Part shown: in pieces, positions 1 through 8,388 of the stretch | How the letters are laid out: every line of letters starts with the position of its first letter | How positions within the stretch are numbered: position 1 is the first letter of the stretch | NCBI RefSeq assembly: GCF_900105385.1 | Contig: NZ_LT629772.1 | Location: 3,224,001-3,288,000 of the forward strand | Direction of reading: 5' to 3' | Origin: Microlunatus soli | Lineage (GTDB): Bacteria > Actinomycetota > Actinomycetes > Propionibacteriales > Propionibacteriaceae | DNA length: 64,000 nucleotides | Notes under the pieces: model-generated | The model's database searches: none | Seen by the model: only the letters and a program-made list of their open reading frames with translations | What the model was told of the DNA's origin: nothing | Made by a program: the position numbers and the translations under genes

Positions 1-1035
1 CAGGCACCGTCGACGAATCGACTCGGCTTCGGGTCGCAGTTCAGCACGCATCTGATCAGCGCACGGTACGCCGACGGCGCGTGGTCGGCGGCCGCCCTGC
101 AGGACTTCGCGGACCTGACCATGTCGCCGGCGATGATGGCGGTGCACTACGGGCAGGCGATCTTCGAAGGCCTGAAGGCGTTCCGGGCCGACGAGCAGAC
201 GGTGTTGATCTTCCGGGCGGCCGACTGCGCGCGGCGGTTCGATCGCAGCGCGACCCGGATGGGAATGCCGCCGTTGCCGGCCGGGATGTTCGTCGATGCG
301 GTGACCCGACTCGTCGGGGCCGACGCCGCCGAGGTGCCGTCGGATGAGGGCAGCTCGCTCTACCTGCGTCCGGTGATGTTCGCCGACGAGACGTCGCTGG
401 CTGTGCGATCGTCGACGGAGTTCCGGTTCCTGGCGATGGCCTCACCGGTCGACAGCTTCTTCGCCTCCGGACGGGCGATGATCGACGCCTTCGCCCAACG
501 CAGCCAGATCCGGGCCGCACTCGGTGGCACCGGCGACGTGAAGTGCGCCGGAAACTATGCCGGTGCGATGGCAGCGAAGTCCGACGCCATCGCCCGCGGC
601 TGCGATGAGGTGCTCTGGCTGGATGCCGTCGACCATCGCTACATCGAAGAGTTCGGTGCGATGAACTGCTTTGTGGTCAAGGGATCCGGAGCCGACGCAG
701 AGTTGATCACGCCACCGCTGACCGGCACCATCCTGGCCGGTCACACCCGGGCGACGGTGATCAAACTGGCCCAGCGGCGCGGTATCAAGATCAGCGAGCA
801 ACCGATTGCACTGGCCGACGTGATGGCGGCCGACTCGTCGATCACCGAGGTGTTCGCCTGCGGAACCGCAGCCGGCGTCGCGCCGATCCGGACGATCGTC
901 ACCGATTCCGGCGAATCCCGCACGATCGGCCATCAGCCCGGACCGGTCACCGCCGCCCTGGCCGCCGACTACACCGCCGTTGTGCACGGCGACCTGGACG
1001 CCGAACCCGACTGGATCATCCGCATCACCCACTGA
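1..1035 (+). CDS. ilvE: Branched-chain amino acid aminotransferase, 5' end missing
   Basis: PLP-dependent class IV aminotransferase that interconverts branched-chain amino acids and their 2-oxo acids; cytoplasmic. The frame is open from base 1, so the true start lies outside the window. Seen: the fold-IV signature around HYGQAIFEGLKAF, and the KCAGNYAGAM segment whose lysine (codon 541-543) aligns with the Schiff-base lysine of BCATs in the DxKxGGNYG context. The C-terminal half has the family's EFGAMNCF and TGTILAGHTR motifs. The stop at 1033-1035 is followed by a short tandem repeat and a palindromic element. Family assignment is strong. Preference for Leu/Ile/Val is inferred from the family. 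Confidence 0.95.
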   Translation, partial: QAPSTNRLGFGSQFSTHLISARYADGAWSAAALQDFADLTMSPAMMAVHYGQAIFEGLKAFRADEQTVLIFRAADCARRFDRSATRMGMPPLPAGMFVDAVTRLVGADAAEVPSDEGSSLYLRPVMFADETSLAVRSSTEFRFLAMASPVDSFFASGRAMIDAFAQRSQIRAALGGTGDVKCAGNYAGAMAAKSDAIARGCDEVLWLDAVDHRYIEEFGAMNCFVVKGSGADAELITPPLTGTILAGHTRATVIKLAQRRGIKISEQPIALADVMAADSSITEVFACGTAAGVAPIRTIVTDSGESRTIGHQPGPVTAALAADYTAVVHGDLDAEPDWIIRITH

Positions 1036-1037
1036 CC

Positions 1038-1101
1038 GCCCTGCCACCCCTCCGCCCTGCCACCCCTCCGCCCTGCCACCCCTCCGCCCTGCCACCCCTC
1101 C
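1038..1101. repeat. Four tandem copies of a 16-bp unit
   Basis: The unit GCCCTGCCACCCCTCC is repeated exactly four times head to tail (1038-1053, 1054-1069, 1070-1085, 1086-1101), starting three bases after the ilvE stop. It is non-coding and pyrimidine-rich. Uniform 16-bp spacing with no spacers makes it a minisatellite-like repeat, not a CRISPR array. The copies are identical, which suggests recent slippage. Confidence 0.9.
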
Positions 1102-1145
1102 GCCGCACCGCTTCCGTACCCTCGCACCGTGTACACGCGGTGCGA

Positions 1146-2565
1146 GGGACTGTCAGGCGAACGGTGTAAGTGGCGTTTTCATTAGCGGTCCTCGGCGGCT
1201 GGCATGCGGTCGGCGAAGGTGATGGCGAAGGCGTTCAGTGCTGGTTTCCAGCGCATGCCCCATCGTGTCTGACCGGTGCCTTTGGGGTCCAGGCTCCGGG
1301 TGACCAGATACAGGGTTTTCATCGCGGCTTGCTCGTTGGGGAAGTGGCCCCGGGCTCGGACAGCACGTCGGTAGCGGGCGTTCAACGACTCGATCGCGTT
1401 CGTACTGCAGATGACTTTGCGGATCTCGACGTCGTAGTCCAGGAACGGGATGAACTCTTCCCAGGCATCGGCCCAGAGCCGCTTGATCGCGGGGTAGGCC
1501 CGACCCCACTTGTCGGCGAACTCCTCATAACAGCGGCGGGCCTGGTCCGGTGTGGGTGCGGTGTAGATCGGTTTCAGATCGATGCTGATCCTGTCCCAGT
1601 ACTTGCGGGAGGCATACCGGAACGTGTTGCGGATCAGATGGATGATGCAAGTTTGGACCGTGGCCAACGGAAACACCGCGTTGACACTGTCGGGCAGGCC
1701 TTTCAGTCCGTCGCAGACGACGAAGAACACGTCCCGGACACCGCGGTTCTTCAACTCGGTGAGCACGGCCAGCCAGAACTTGGCTGACTCACCGTCCCCG
1801 TCACCGGCCCACATGCCGAGGATGTCTTTGTGACCGTCCAGATCGACCCCGATCGCGGCATAGATCGGGCGGTTGCGGACCTGCCCGTCACGGATCTTGA
1901 CCATGATCGCGTCGATGAACACCGCGGCGTAGACGCGTTCCAGGGGTCGTTGCCACCAGGACTGCATCTCCTCGATCACCCGATCGGTGATCTTCGACAC
2001 CGTGTCCTTGGACACTGAGGCGCCGTAGACGTCGGCGAAATGAGCCGAGATCTCACCGGTGGTCAACCCTTTGGCATACAGCGACAACACGATCTCGTCG
2101 ACCTCGGTCAACCGACGCTGCCGCTTCTTCACCAACTGAGGTTCGAAGGATCCATCCCGATCTCTGGGCACGTCGATCCGGACTTCGCCGGCGTTATCAG
2201 TCAGGACCGTCTTGGATCGTTTCCCGTTGCGGGAGTTGCCCCGGTTACGGCCCTCCGGGGCGTGTTTGTCATAGCCCAGATGGTCGTTGATCTCCTCGTC
2301 CAGGGCCGTTTCGATCACGGTCTTGGTCAAGGCCTTGAGCAGCCCGTCCGGGCCGGTCAACGCCACACCGGAGTCCCGGGCCTGGCGGACCAGGCCCTCG
2401 ACCACGGCGATCTCTTCGGCAGACAACTCCCGCTGCCGATCAGGAGCCGGCTCGATCGGCTCAGGTGAAGGCGGGTTCACACCCACCAGTGTGTCCGACA
2501 TCTTGATGACTCCTCCTTGCCCAACAGGGCGGTAGAGCCACTTACACCGTTAAATCGACAGACCC
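1146..2565. mobile_element. IS256-family insertion sequence, complete, 1420 bp
   Basis: Terminal inverted repeats begin GGGACTGTC on the left and GGGTCTGTC on the right (read inward). Both then share AACGGTGTAAGTGGC after a five-base variable stretch. The element is flanked by an exact 8-bp direct repeat, CGGTGCGA (1138-1145 and 2566-2573), the target duplication length known for IS256-like elements. It carries one transposase gene on the minus strand. Intact ends, an intact reading frame and a perfect duplication point to a recent, possibly still mobile, insertion. Confidence 0.93.
1182..2501 (-). CDS. IS256-family (mutator-type) transposase
   Basis: DDE transposase of 439 aa that cuts and joins its own element's ends. 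Seen: the catalytic triad context FIDAIMVKIRDG (first Asp), VVCDGLKG (second Asp) and STNAIESLNARYRR (Glu), plus the mutator-type CIIHLIRN segment between the second Asp and the Glu. The length is normal for the family (about 400-440 aa) and the frame is unbroken. The start ATG lies about 64 bp inside the right inverted repeat and the stop about 36 bp inside the left one. It is the only gene of the element. Confidence 0.96.
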   Translation of the reverse strand: MSDTLVGVNPPSPEPIEPAPDRQRELSAEEIAVVEGLVRQARDSGVALTGPDGLLKALTKTVIETALDEEINDHLGYDKHAPEGRNRGNSRNGKRSKTVLTDNAGEVRIDVPRDRDGSFEPQLVKKRQRRLTEVDEIVLSLYAKGLTTGEISAHFADVYGASVSKDTVSKITDRVIEEMQSWWQRPLERVYAAVFIDAIMVKIRDGQVRNRPIYAAIGVDLDGHKDILGMWAGDGDGESAKFWLAVLTELKNRGVRDVFFVVCDGLKGLPDSVNAVFPLATVQTCIIHLIRNTFRYASRKYWDRISIDLKPIYTAPTPDQARRCYEEFADKWGRAYPAIKRLWADAWEEFIPFLDYDVEIRKVICSTNAIESLNARYRRAVRARGHFPNEQAAMKTLYLVTRSLDPKGTGQTRWGMRWKPALNAFAITFADRMPAAEDR

Positions 2566-2606
2566 CGGTGCGAAGGTACGCAGCTGGTGCGGAGTGTGGG
2601 GCGTGG

Positions 2607-2634
2607 GGCCAGGGTGACTATCGCTACCCTGGCC
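2607..2634. promoter_or_regulatory. 9-bp inverted repeat over the presumed promoter of the EltD-like gene
   Basis: GGCCAGGGT (2607-2615) and ACCCTGGCC (2626-2634) are perfect inverted arms around a 10-base loop, ending about 41 bases before the ATG at 2676. A TACCCT box (2625-2630) inside the right arm could be the -10, which would make this an operator. It could instead be a 5' leader hairpin. The cognate regulator is not known; the nearby LacI protein is one candidate. Confidence 0.45.
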
Positions 2635-2675
2635 GCACCTCCTACGGTGAGCGCAGGACGAGTGAGGAGATTGTC

Positions 2676-3759
2676 ATGGTCGACATCCCGGAGCGGATGA
2701 AAGCGGTCATCTGTCATGGCCCGGAGAATTACACCCTGGAAGAGATCGATGTGCCGAAGCCGGGGCCGGGTGAGTTGTTGGTCAGGGTCGAGGCGGTCGG
2801 GATCTGTGCCAGTGATTTGAAGTGTTATCACGGGGCGGCGAAGTTCTGGGGTGATGCGAATCGCCCGGCGTGGGCCGAGACCGAGGTGGTGCCGGGGCAT
2901 GAGTTCGTCGGCATTGTGGTGCAGGGCGATGAGCAGGCCCGGCAGGCTCGGGGGGTCGAGATCGGTGATCGGGTGACGGCGGAGCAGATCGTGCCGTGTT
3001 GGGAGTGTCGGTACTGCGTGCGGGGGCAGTACTGGATGTGTGGGCCGCATGACATGCATGGGTTCAAGCGGGCCAATCCCGGGGGCGATGGCGGAGTACA
3101 TGGTGTATTCGACTGCGGCGTTGGTGCACAAGATCAGCAAGGATCTGCCGCCGGCGCATGCGGCGTTCGTGGAGCCGTTGTCGTGTTCGTTGCATGCGGT
3201 GGAACGGGCCAACATCACTTTCGACGACACGGTGGTGGTGGCCGGGGCGGGCCCGATCGGGTTGGGGATGATCGCGGGGGCGAAGGCGAAGAATCCGTTG
3301 CGGGTGATCGCGTTGGATGTTGCGCCGAACAAGCTGGAGTTGGCCAAACAGTGTGGGGCCGATCTGACGTTCAACATCGCCGAGACCGATGCGGTGCAGG
3401 CGATCAAGGACCTGACCGATGGGTACGGCGCCGATGTCTACATCGAGGGCACCGGTCATCCGTCGGCGGTGCCGCAGGGGCTGAATCTGTTGCGGAAGCT
3501 GGGCACCTATGTGGAGTACAGCGTGTTCGGTTCCGATGTGACGGTGGACTGGTCGATCATCTCCGACGACAAGGAGTTGAACGTTCTCGGTGCTCACCTC
3601 GGCCCGCATACCTGGCCGGCAGCGATCAAGATGCTCGAGTCCGGTGTGCTGCCGATGGACAAGATCTGCACCCACCAACTCCCGCTGGACAAGTTCCAAG
3701 AAGGACTCGACCTCGTCTCCGACGGAGCGAAATCGATCAAGGTCTCACTACTGCCCTGA
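2676..3759 (+). pseudogene. EltD-like zinc-dependent polyol dehydrogenase, frameshifted
   Basis: Medium-chain zinc dehydrogenase closely resembling mycobacterial erythritol/L-threitol dehydrogenase EltD as I remember that sequence (about 360 aa). The N-terminal part (from ATG 2676, with a GAGGAG ribosome site) has GHEF, CASDLKCYHG and the structural-zinc cysteines in CWECRYC. It runs in frame until GFKRANPG. The rest, starting AMAEYM, continues in the next frame with the VVAGAGPIGLGM Rossmann motif and ends at 3759. Deleting one G from the run of five at 3081-3085 restores one continuous protein. So this is a +1 homopolymer shift: either a real inactivating mutation or a sequencing error. It lies upstream of a sugar ABC operon on the same strand. 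Confidence 0.85.
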
Positions 3760-3766
3760 GGCGACG

Positions 3767-3805
3767 GTCAGGACGTCGTTGGGTCAGACCTGACGACGTG
3801 CTGAC
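3767..3805 (+). terminator. Imperfect long hairpin between dehydrogenase gene and ABC operon
   Basis: Arms GTCAG-g-ACGTCGT (3767-3779) and ACGACGT-g-CTGAC (3793-3805) pair over 12 bp with a single G-G mismatch; the loop is 13 bases. It starts 8 bases after the dehydrogenase stop, as expected for a terminator, but no T-run follows. It could instead act as an operator or attenuator for the binding-protein gene 100 bases downstream. Confidence 0.45.
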
Positions 3806-3913
3806 GCGTCGGAGCGGCAATCGCGCGACCGAAGATGGCAGTCTGTGTGGCTAAGGAAGACCAAGCCGTCGGCGAATCGGGGCGCCCGCGGTGTGACGCG
3901 CAAGGAGGCGTGA

Positions 3914-5398
3914 ATGGTGCAGCCCCGACCCGTGGCGACACGATCGAGACCATCCGCGAGCCCACTCGGTCAGCAGACGACCGGTGACCGGCGGCTCACC
4001 CGGCGCGGACTCCTCAGGACAGCCGGGCTGGTCGGCGGCGCAGCGCTGACCGGATCCGCGCTGACCGGATGCGGTATCGGTGGCGCGAAACCCGCACCCA
4101 ACGGCGCGGCCGCGGTGACCGGCAGCTTCGACTGGCGCAAGGCCGCCGGCAGCACGTTGCACGTGTTGCAGACCCCGCATCCCTACCAACAGTCGTACCA
4201 GCCGTTGCTGAAGGAGTTCACCGAGCTGACCGGGATCGAGGTCGTCGTCGATCTCGTCCCAGAGTCGTCCTACTTCACCAAGCTGAACACCGAGCTGGCC
4301 GGCGGCTCTGGCAAGCACGACGTCTTCATGCTGGGCGCCTACTTCATCTGGCAGTACGGGCCCCCGCACTGGATCGAGGACCTCAAGCCCTGGCTGGAGA
4401 ACGACTCCGCCACCAGCGCCGAGTACGACTTCGACGACATCTACGAGGGTCTGCGGAAGGCGACCTCCTGGGACTTCCGACAGGGAAGTCCGCTCGGGAC
4501 CGGCGGGCAGTGGGCGATCCCGTGGGGTTTTGAGAACAACGTGATCACCTACAACAAGACCTACTTCGACAAGCAGGGGATCAAGCTCCCCGACACGTTC
4601 GACAACCTGATCCAACTCGCCAATGATCTGACCAACCGCTCCGAGAACCGGTACGGGATCGCCACCCGCGGATCGAAGTCGTGGGCGACCATCCACCCGG
4701 GCTTCATGACGCAGTTCACCCGGGAGGGCGGTAAGGACTACCGCGTCCAGGGCGATCGGCTCGAGGCGGTGATGAACTCGCCGAAAGCCGCCGCGTTCAC
4801 CGGCAAATGGGTGGATCTGATGCGCACCGCCGGCCCGACCGGGTGGACCAGCTACGACTATCCGCAGGCCACCGGTGATCTTGGTGACGGGGTGGCGATG
4901 ATGGTCTACGACGCCGACTCCGCGACCTACCCGAAGAACCGAAAGGGAGCGAGCAAGGAGGCCGGGCATCTGGGCTGGTACGCCGGCCCGGCCGGCCCGG
5001 ACGGCAACTACAAGACCAACCTGTGGACCTGGACGTGGGCGATGAACGCCCAGTCCGAACACAAGCTCGCCGGCTGGCTCTTCATGCAGTGGGTCACCGG
5101 CAAACAGTCGATGAGCAAGGCGGTGAAGGGTGGGATGTACGCCGACCCGGTCCGCAAATCGGTGTTCGACGCGGACTTCAAGAAACAGCTCGGCGACTTC
5201 CCCGGCTACCTGGAGGCGTTCGAGACGGTGATCGACCAGTCGACGATCCAGTTCACTCCGCAGAAGCAGTTCTTCGCGACCACCGAGGACTGGGCGGTCG
5301 CGTTGCAGGACATCTACGGCGGCGACGAGGCGGCCAGCCGGCTGGACAGTCTGGCCAAGGCGAGTACCTCCAAGGTCAACCTGGTTGAGGGGAGTTGA
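3914..5398 (+). CDS. Extracellular sugar-binding lipoprotein (ABC family 1)
   Basis: Solute-binding component of a CUT1-type importer, 494 aa, anchored outside the membrane. Seen: a long basic N-terminus with a twin-arginine motif (RRLTRRGLLRTAG, about residues 27-38), a hydrophobic stretch, then a lipobox LTGC near residue 53. It is therefore probably Tat-exported and lipidated. The mature part begins with LHVLQTPHPY and has the SBP_bac_1 pattern (FTELTGIEVVVD, DVFMLG). AAGGAGG lies 5 bases before ATG 3914. It is first in an operon with two permeases and two ATPases. The substrate is inferred to be a polyol or related sugar from the adjacent EltD-like gene. Confidence 0.92.
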   Translation: MVQPRPVATRSRPSASPLGQQTTGDRRLTRRGLLRTAGLVGGAALTGSALTGCGIGGAKPAPNGAAAVTGSFDWRKAAGSTLHVLQTPHPYQQSYQPLLKEFTELTGIEVVVDLVPESSYFTKLNTELAGGSGKHDVFMLGAYFIWQYGPPHWIEDLKPWLENDSATSAEYDFDDIYEGLRKATSWDFRQGSPLGTGGQWAIPWGFENNVITYNKTYFDKQGIKLPDTFDNLIQLANDLTNRSENRYGIATRGSKSWATIHPGFMTQFTREGGKDYRVQGDRLEAVMNSPKAAAFTGKWVDLMRTAGPTGWTSYDYPQATGDLGDGVAMMVYDADSATYPKNRKGASKEAGHLGWYAGPAGPDGNYKTNLWTWTWAMNAQSEHKLAGWLFMQWVTGKQSMSKAVKGGMYADPVRKSVFDADFKKQLGDFPGYLEAFETVIDQSTIQFTPQKQFFATTEDWAVALQDIYGGDEAASRLDSLAKASTSKVNLVEGS

Positions 5399-5400
5399 TC

Positions 5401-6366
5401 ATGGCTAATCCTTCGACAAGCTCAGGACCCTTGACCGAGGCGACAAGCTCAGGACCCTCGAGCGAAGCGCGCCGCAGGCCGCCGGAGATTCCGGCCTGGC
5501 GGCGGAAGCTGTGGCCCTACCTGTTGAGTGTGCCGGCGGTGTTGATCATCATCGGCATCCTGTACCCGTTCGTGTTGGGCGCGATCTACTCCTTCCTGAA
5601 CTATGCGGCGGTGAACCCCAACCCGAAGTTCGTGGGCTTAAGGAACTTCGGCTCGGTGCTGACCGATCCGACCTTCTGGGGCAGCGTGTTCCTGACCCTG
5701 GCCTTCGCCGTCGTCGCCACCGCCGTGGAGACGGTGCTCGGAGTGGCGATCGCCCTGCTGCTGAACAGATCCAGTTTGATCGGGCGGATCTTCGAGCGCG
5801 TGTTGATCTTGCCGCTGATGATCGCGCCGGTGATTGCCGGGGTGATCTGGAAGCTGATGTTCAACCCGCAGTTCGGCATCCTGAACCATGTCCTCGGACT
5901 GGGGTCGACCTTCGACTGGCTGAGCAAGCAGAACGCGTTCGCCTCGATCGTGTTGGTCGACCTGTGGATCTTCACCCCGTTCGTGGCGATTCTGGTGCTG
6001 GCCGGCATCCGGTCACTGCCGAAGGAACCGTTCGAAGCCAGTTCCGTCGACGGCGCGAGCTGGTTCTACATGTTCCGTCGGCTGATGCTGCCGATGATGT
6101 GGCCGTACATCCTGGTGGCGGTGATCTTCCGGTTCATGGACAACCTGAAGGTGTTCGACGCGATCTATGTGCTGACCGCCGGCGGCCCCGGGGTCGCTAC
6201 CCGGACGCTGCAGATCGGCGCCTTCGAGGACTCGATCATCCGCTTCGACTACTCCCGTGGATCGACCTACATGTTCATCCTCTGGATCATCGTGTTCATC
6301 ACCGCTCGCTACCTGGTGAAGGCGCTGGGCAAGGCCCAGGCGCGAGCCGCCGGATCGGAGTCCTGA
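5401..6366 (+). CDS. Sugar ABC transporter permease, MalF-like
   Basis: Membrane-spanning importer subunit of 321 aa with about six helices and the EAA loop (EASSVDGASWFYMFRRLMLPMM) that docks onto the ATPase. ATG 5401 is chosen because GAGGGGAG sits 7 bases upstream; a TTG two codons earlier is less likely. The upstream gene ends TGA at 5396-5398, giving a TGATCATG junction. Residues about 4-20 (PSTSSGP...ATSSGP) are encoded by two copies of the dispersed CTTCGACAAGCTCAGG repeat, an unusual non-conserved N-terminal insert in front of the first helix. Confidence 0.93.
   Translation: MANPSTSSGPLTEATSSGPSSEARRRPPEIPAWRRKLWPYLLSVPAVLIIIGILYPFVLGAIYSFLNYAAVNPNPKFVGLRNFGSVLTDPTFWGSVFLTLAFAVVATAVETVLGVAIALLLNRSSLIGRIFERVLILPLMIAPVIAGVIWKLMFNPQFGILNHVLGLGSTFDWLSKQNAFASIVLVDLWIFTPFVAILVLAGIRSLPKEPFEASSVDGASWFYMFRRLMLPMMWPYILVAVIFRFMDNLKVFDAIYVLTAGGPGVATRTLQIGAFEDSIIRFDYSRGSTYMFILWIIVFITARYLVKALGKAQARAAGSES
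5410..5458. repeat. Two copies of the CTTCGACAAGCTCAGG repeat at the permease start
   Basis: A full copy at 5410-5430 and a shortened one at 5440-5458, both in the same orientation, directly behind the ATG at 5401. They encode PSTSSGP and ATSSGP in the permease. Confidence 0.85.
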
Positions 6367-6367
6367 G

Positions 6368-7237
6368 ATGGCTGCCCGTGAGCTGCTTCCCGGCCAACGC
6401 CGCTTCACGCCTGCCGCCGTCGGTGCCGATCTGGCGATCCTGATCTGGTTCGTCTTCTCGCTGTTCCCGATCCTGTGGATGATCCTGCTCGCGTTGAAGA
6501 CGCCGGCAGAACAGACCACCACCTACTTCCGGTTCACCCCGACCCTGGAGAACTTCGCCACCGTGCTCAGCCAGCGCGGCACCGACCTGACCAGCGTCGA
6601 CTACAAGGCAGCGCTCCTGACCAGCGTGCTGAACTGCGCCGGTGCGGTGATCGTCTCGTTGGTGATCGGCATCCCGGCCGCGTATGCCGCCGGCCGCTGG
6701 AAATACAAGGGCTCCAACGACCTGATGTTCCAGATGCTGTCGTTCCGATTCGCCCCGGAGCTGATGGTGATCGTGCCGTTGTTCGTGATCTACAACCAGA
6801 CCGGTCTGTTCGACACCAAGGTCGGGATGATCTGGGTGCTGCAGTTGGTCACGATGCCGTTGGTGGTGTGGATCCTGCGGTCCTATTTCCAGGACATGCC
6901 GGCCGATCTGGAGCAGGCCGCGCTGCTGGACGGCTACACCCGCAAACGCGCGTTCGTGATGGTCGCCCTGCCGTTGGTGCGGCCGGGGATCGCTGCGGCC
7001 GCGCTGCTGGCGTTCATCTTCGCCTGGAACAACTACGTGTTCCCGTTGATCCTGTCCGATACCAACGCCAGCACGGTGACCGTGGCGATCACCAAGTTCC
7101 TCGGCGGTGGCGGGCAGGCCTACTACAACCTCACCGCGGCCGCGGCGGTGATCGGGGCACTGCCGCCGTTGGTGCTGGCGCTGACGATCCAGCGATACCT
7201 GGTGCAGGGACTTTCCTTCGGGGCGGTGAAGAGCTGA
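6368..7237 (+). CDS. Sugar ABC transporter permease, MalG-like
   Basis: Second channel subunit (289 aa), with an N-terminal helix (LAILIWFVFSLFPILWMILLA), the usual periplasmic segment (YFRFTPTLENF) and five further helices. The EAA loop reads EQAALLDGYTRKRAFVMVALPLVRPG, typical of MalG-type proteins. It starts one base after the upstream stop and its own stop overlaps the next start (TGATG), so it is translationally coupled in the operon. Its partner is the permease immediately upstream. The substrate is inferred from context only. Confidence 0.93.
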   Translation: MAARELLPGQRRFTPAAVGADLAILIWFVFSLFPILWMILLALKTPAEQTTTYFRFTPTLENFATVLSQRGTDLTSVDYKAALLTSVLNCAGAVIVSLVIGIPAAYAAGRWKYKGSNDLMFQMLSFRFAPELMVIVPLFVIYNQTGLFDTKVGMIWVLQLVTMPLVVWILRSYFQDMPADLEQAALLDGYTRKRAFVMVALPLVRPGIAAAALLAFIFAWNNYVFPLILSDTNASTVTVAITKFLGGGGQAYYNLTAAAAVIGALPPLVLALTIQRYLVQGLSFGAVKS

Positions 7238-8388
7238 TGGCACGACTGCAGTTGGACGGGCTGACCAAGCACTACGGCAAGACCGTCGGTATCGATGATC
7301 TGTCCTTGGACATCGAGGACGGCGAGTTCTTCGTGATCCTGGGCCCGTCGGGAGCCGGCAAGACGACGACGCTGAAGTCGATCGCCGGGCTGGTCGATGT
7401 CGATCATGGTTCGGTGCACATCGGCGATGTCGATATGACCTTGGTGGAGCCGTACCACCGCAATGTCGCGATGGCGTTCGAGTCCTATGCGTTGTATCCG
7501 CAGAAGACGGTCGCGGAGAATCTGGCGTCGCCGCTGCGGTCCGGCCGAACCGGCCGCTACACCGCGGCCGAGCAGCAGCAGCGGATCGATCAGGTGACGA
7601 CGGCGTTGGGGATCAATCAACTGCAGGGCAGGTTTCCGCGCGAGTTGTCCAACGGTCAACGGCAGCGCACCGCGCTCGGTCGGGTGCTGGTGCGGCCGGC
7701 CGACGTGTACCTGCTGGACGAGCCGTTGTCCCACCTGGACGCCAAGCTGCGGGCCGAGATGCGGGTAGAGCTCAAGCAGCTCGGTTCGATGACCAGCACC
7801 ACGACGGTCTACGTCACCCACGACTATCAGGAGGCGCTGGCGCTGGCCGACCGGATCGCGGTGATCAAGGAAGGCCGACTGATCCAACTCGGCACCCCGG
7901 AACAGATCTGGCGGCAGCCGGCCAACATCTTCGTCGCCCGCTCGCTGGGGCAGCCGGAGATCAACCATTACGACGCCGAATTGGTCGACGGTCGGTTGGT
8001 GGTGGCCGGATCGGAGATCGTGGTGCCGGTCGACCCGTCGCTGGGACTGACCACCGGATCCGTTGCCAGACTGGGGATCCGGCCCTGCGACGTGACCGTC
8101 CGGTCCAGCGGCGAGGCAACGCCCGACGGTGCTGTGGTGCTGTCCGGCAGGGTGGTGCTGGCCGAACGACTCGGGCGGCAGATCGAGTTGACCGTCGACA
8201 TCGGCGGCTCCTGGCTGATCGCGCTGACCGGTGGTGCTGGCGTCGTCGACGAAGGAGCCGAGGTGACGGTGACACTGCCGGCCACCGACGTCCACGTGTT
8301 CTCCGCCGACGGTGCGGTGGACGAGGCGGCCCGGCTCGGCAGTGCCGCGGGTGTTGATCAACAATCACGATCTGGGGGACAGCGATGA
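7237..8388 (+). CDS. ABC transporter ATPase 1, MalK/UgpC-like with altered Q-loop
   Basis: Nucleotide-binding subunit (383 aa). Seen: Walker A GPSGAGKTT, Walker B VYLLDEPLSHLD, H-loop VTHDY, and a C-terminal OB-type regulatory domain from about residue 235. Two departures: the signature reads LSNGQ rather than LSGGQ, and the Q-loop position has Glu (MAFESYALYP) where MalK has Gln (FQSYALYP). The same Gln-to-Glu change occurs in the partner ATPase. I recall FESYALYP variants in other CUT1 ATPases, so this is probably a subfamily trait. The start overlaps the upstream stop. Confidence 0.93.
   Translation: MARLQLDGLTKHYGKTVGIDDLSLDIEDGEFFVILGPSGAGKTTTLKSIAGLVDVDHGSVHIGDVDMTLVEPYHRNVAMAFESYALYPQKTVAENLASPLRSGRTGRYTAAEQQQRIDQVTTALGINQLQGRFPRELSNGQRQRTALGRVLVRPADVYLLDEPLSHLDAKLRAEMRVELKQLGSMTSTTTVYVTHDYQEALALADRIAVIKEGRLIQLGTPEQIWRQPANIFVARSLGQPEINHYDAELVDGRLVVAGSEIVVPVDPSLGLTTGSVARLGIRPCDVTVRSSGEATPDGAVVLSGRVVLAERLGRQIELTVDIGGSWLIALTGGAGVVDEGAEVTVTLPATDVHVFSADGAVDEAARLGSAAGVDQQSRSGGQR

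Larger units (their letters stand above)
1105..2590. repeat. Palindromic intergenic element, copy 1, split by the IS
   Basis: The left half (1105-1145) and right half (2566-2590, the first 8 bases being the duplicated target) rebuild one long palindrome once the IS and one target copy are removed. Its outer GCACC/GGTGC arms and inner CGTACC...GGTACG arms match the intact copy at 18951-19008. One base in the left arm (CCC for CTT context) breaks perfect pairing. It sits just downstream of ilvE, so it may have served as a terminator before the insertion. Confidence 0.8.

Noticed and set aside
1038-1101. Possible CRISPR array
   Set aside because: Units are contiguous 16-bp copies with no spacers and no cas genes nearby.
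3081-3085. Programmed ribosomal frameshift in the dehydrogenase gene
   Set aside because: A plain G-run without a slippery heptamer or downstream structure; indel or sequencing error is simpler.
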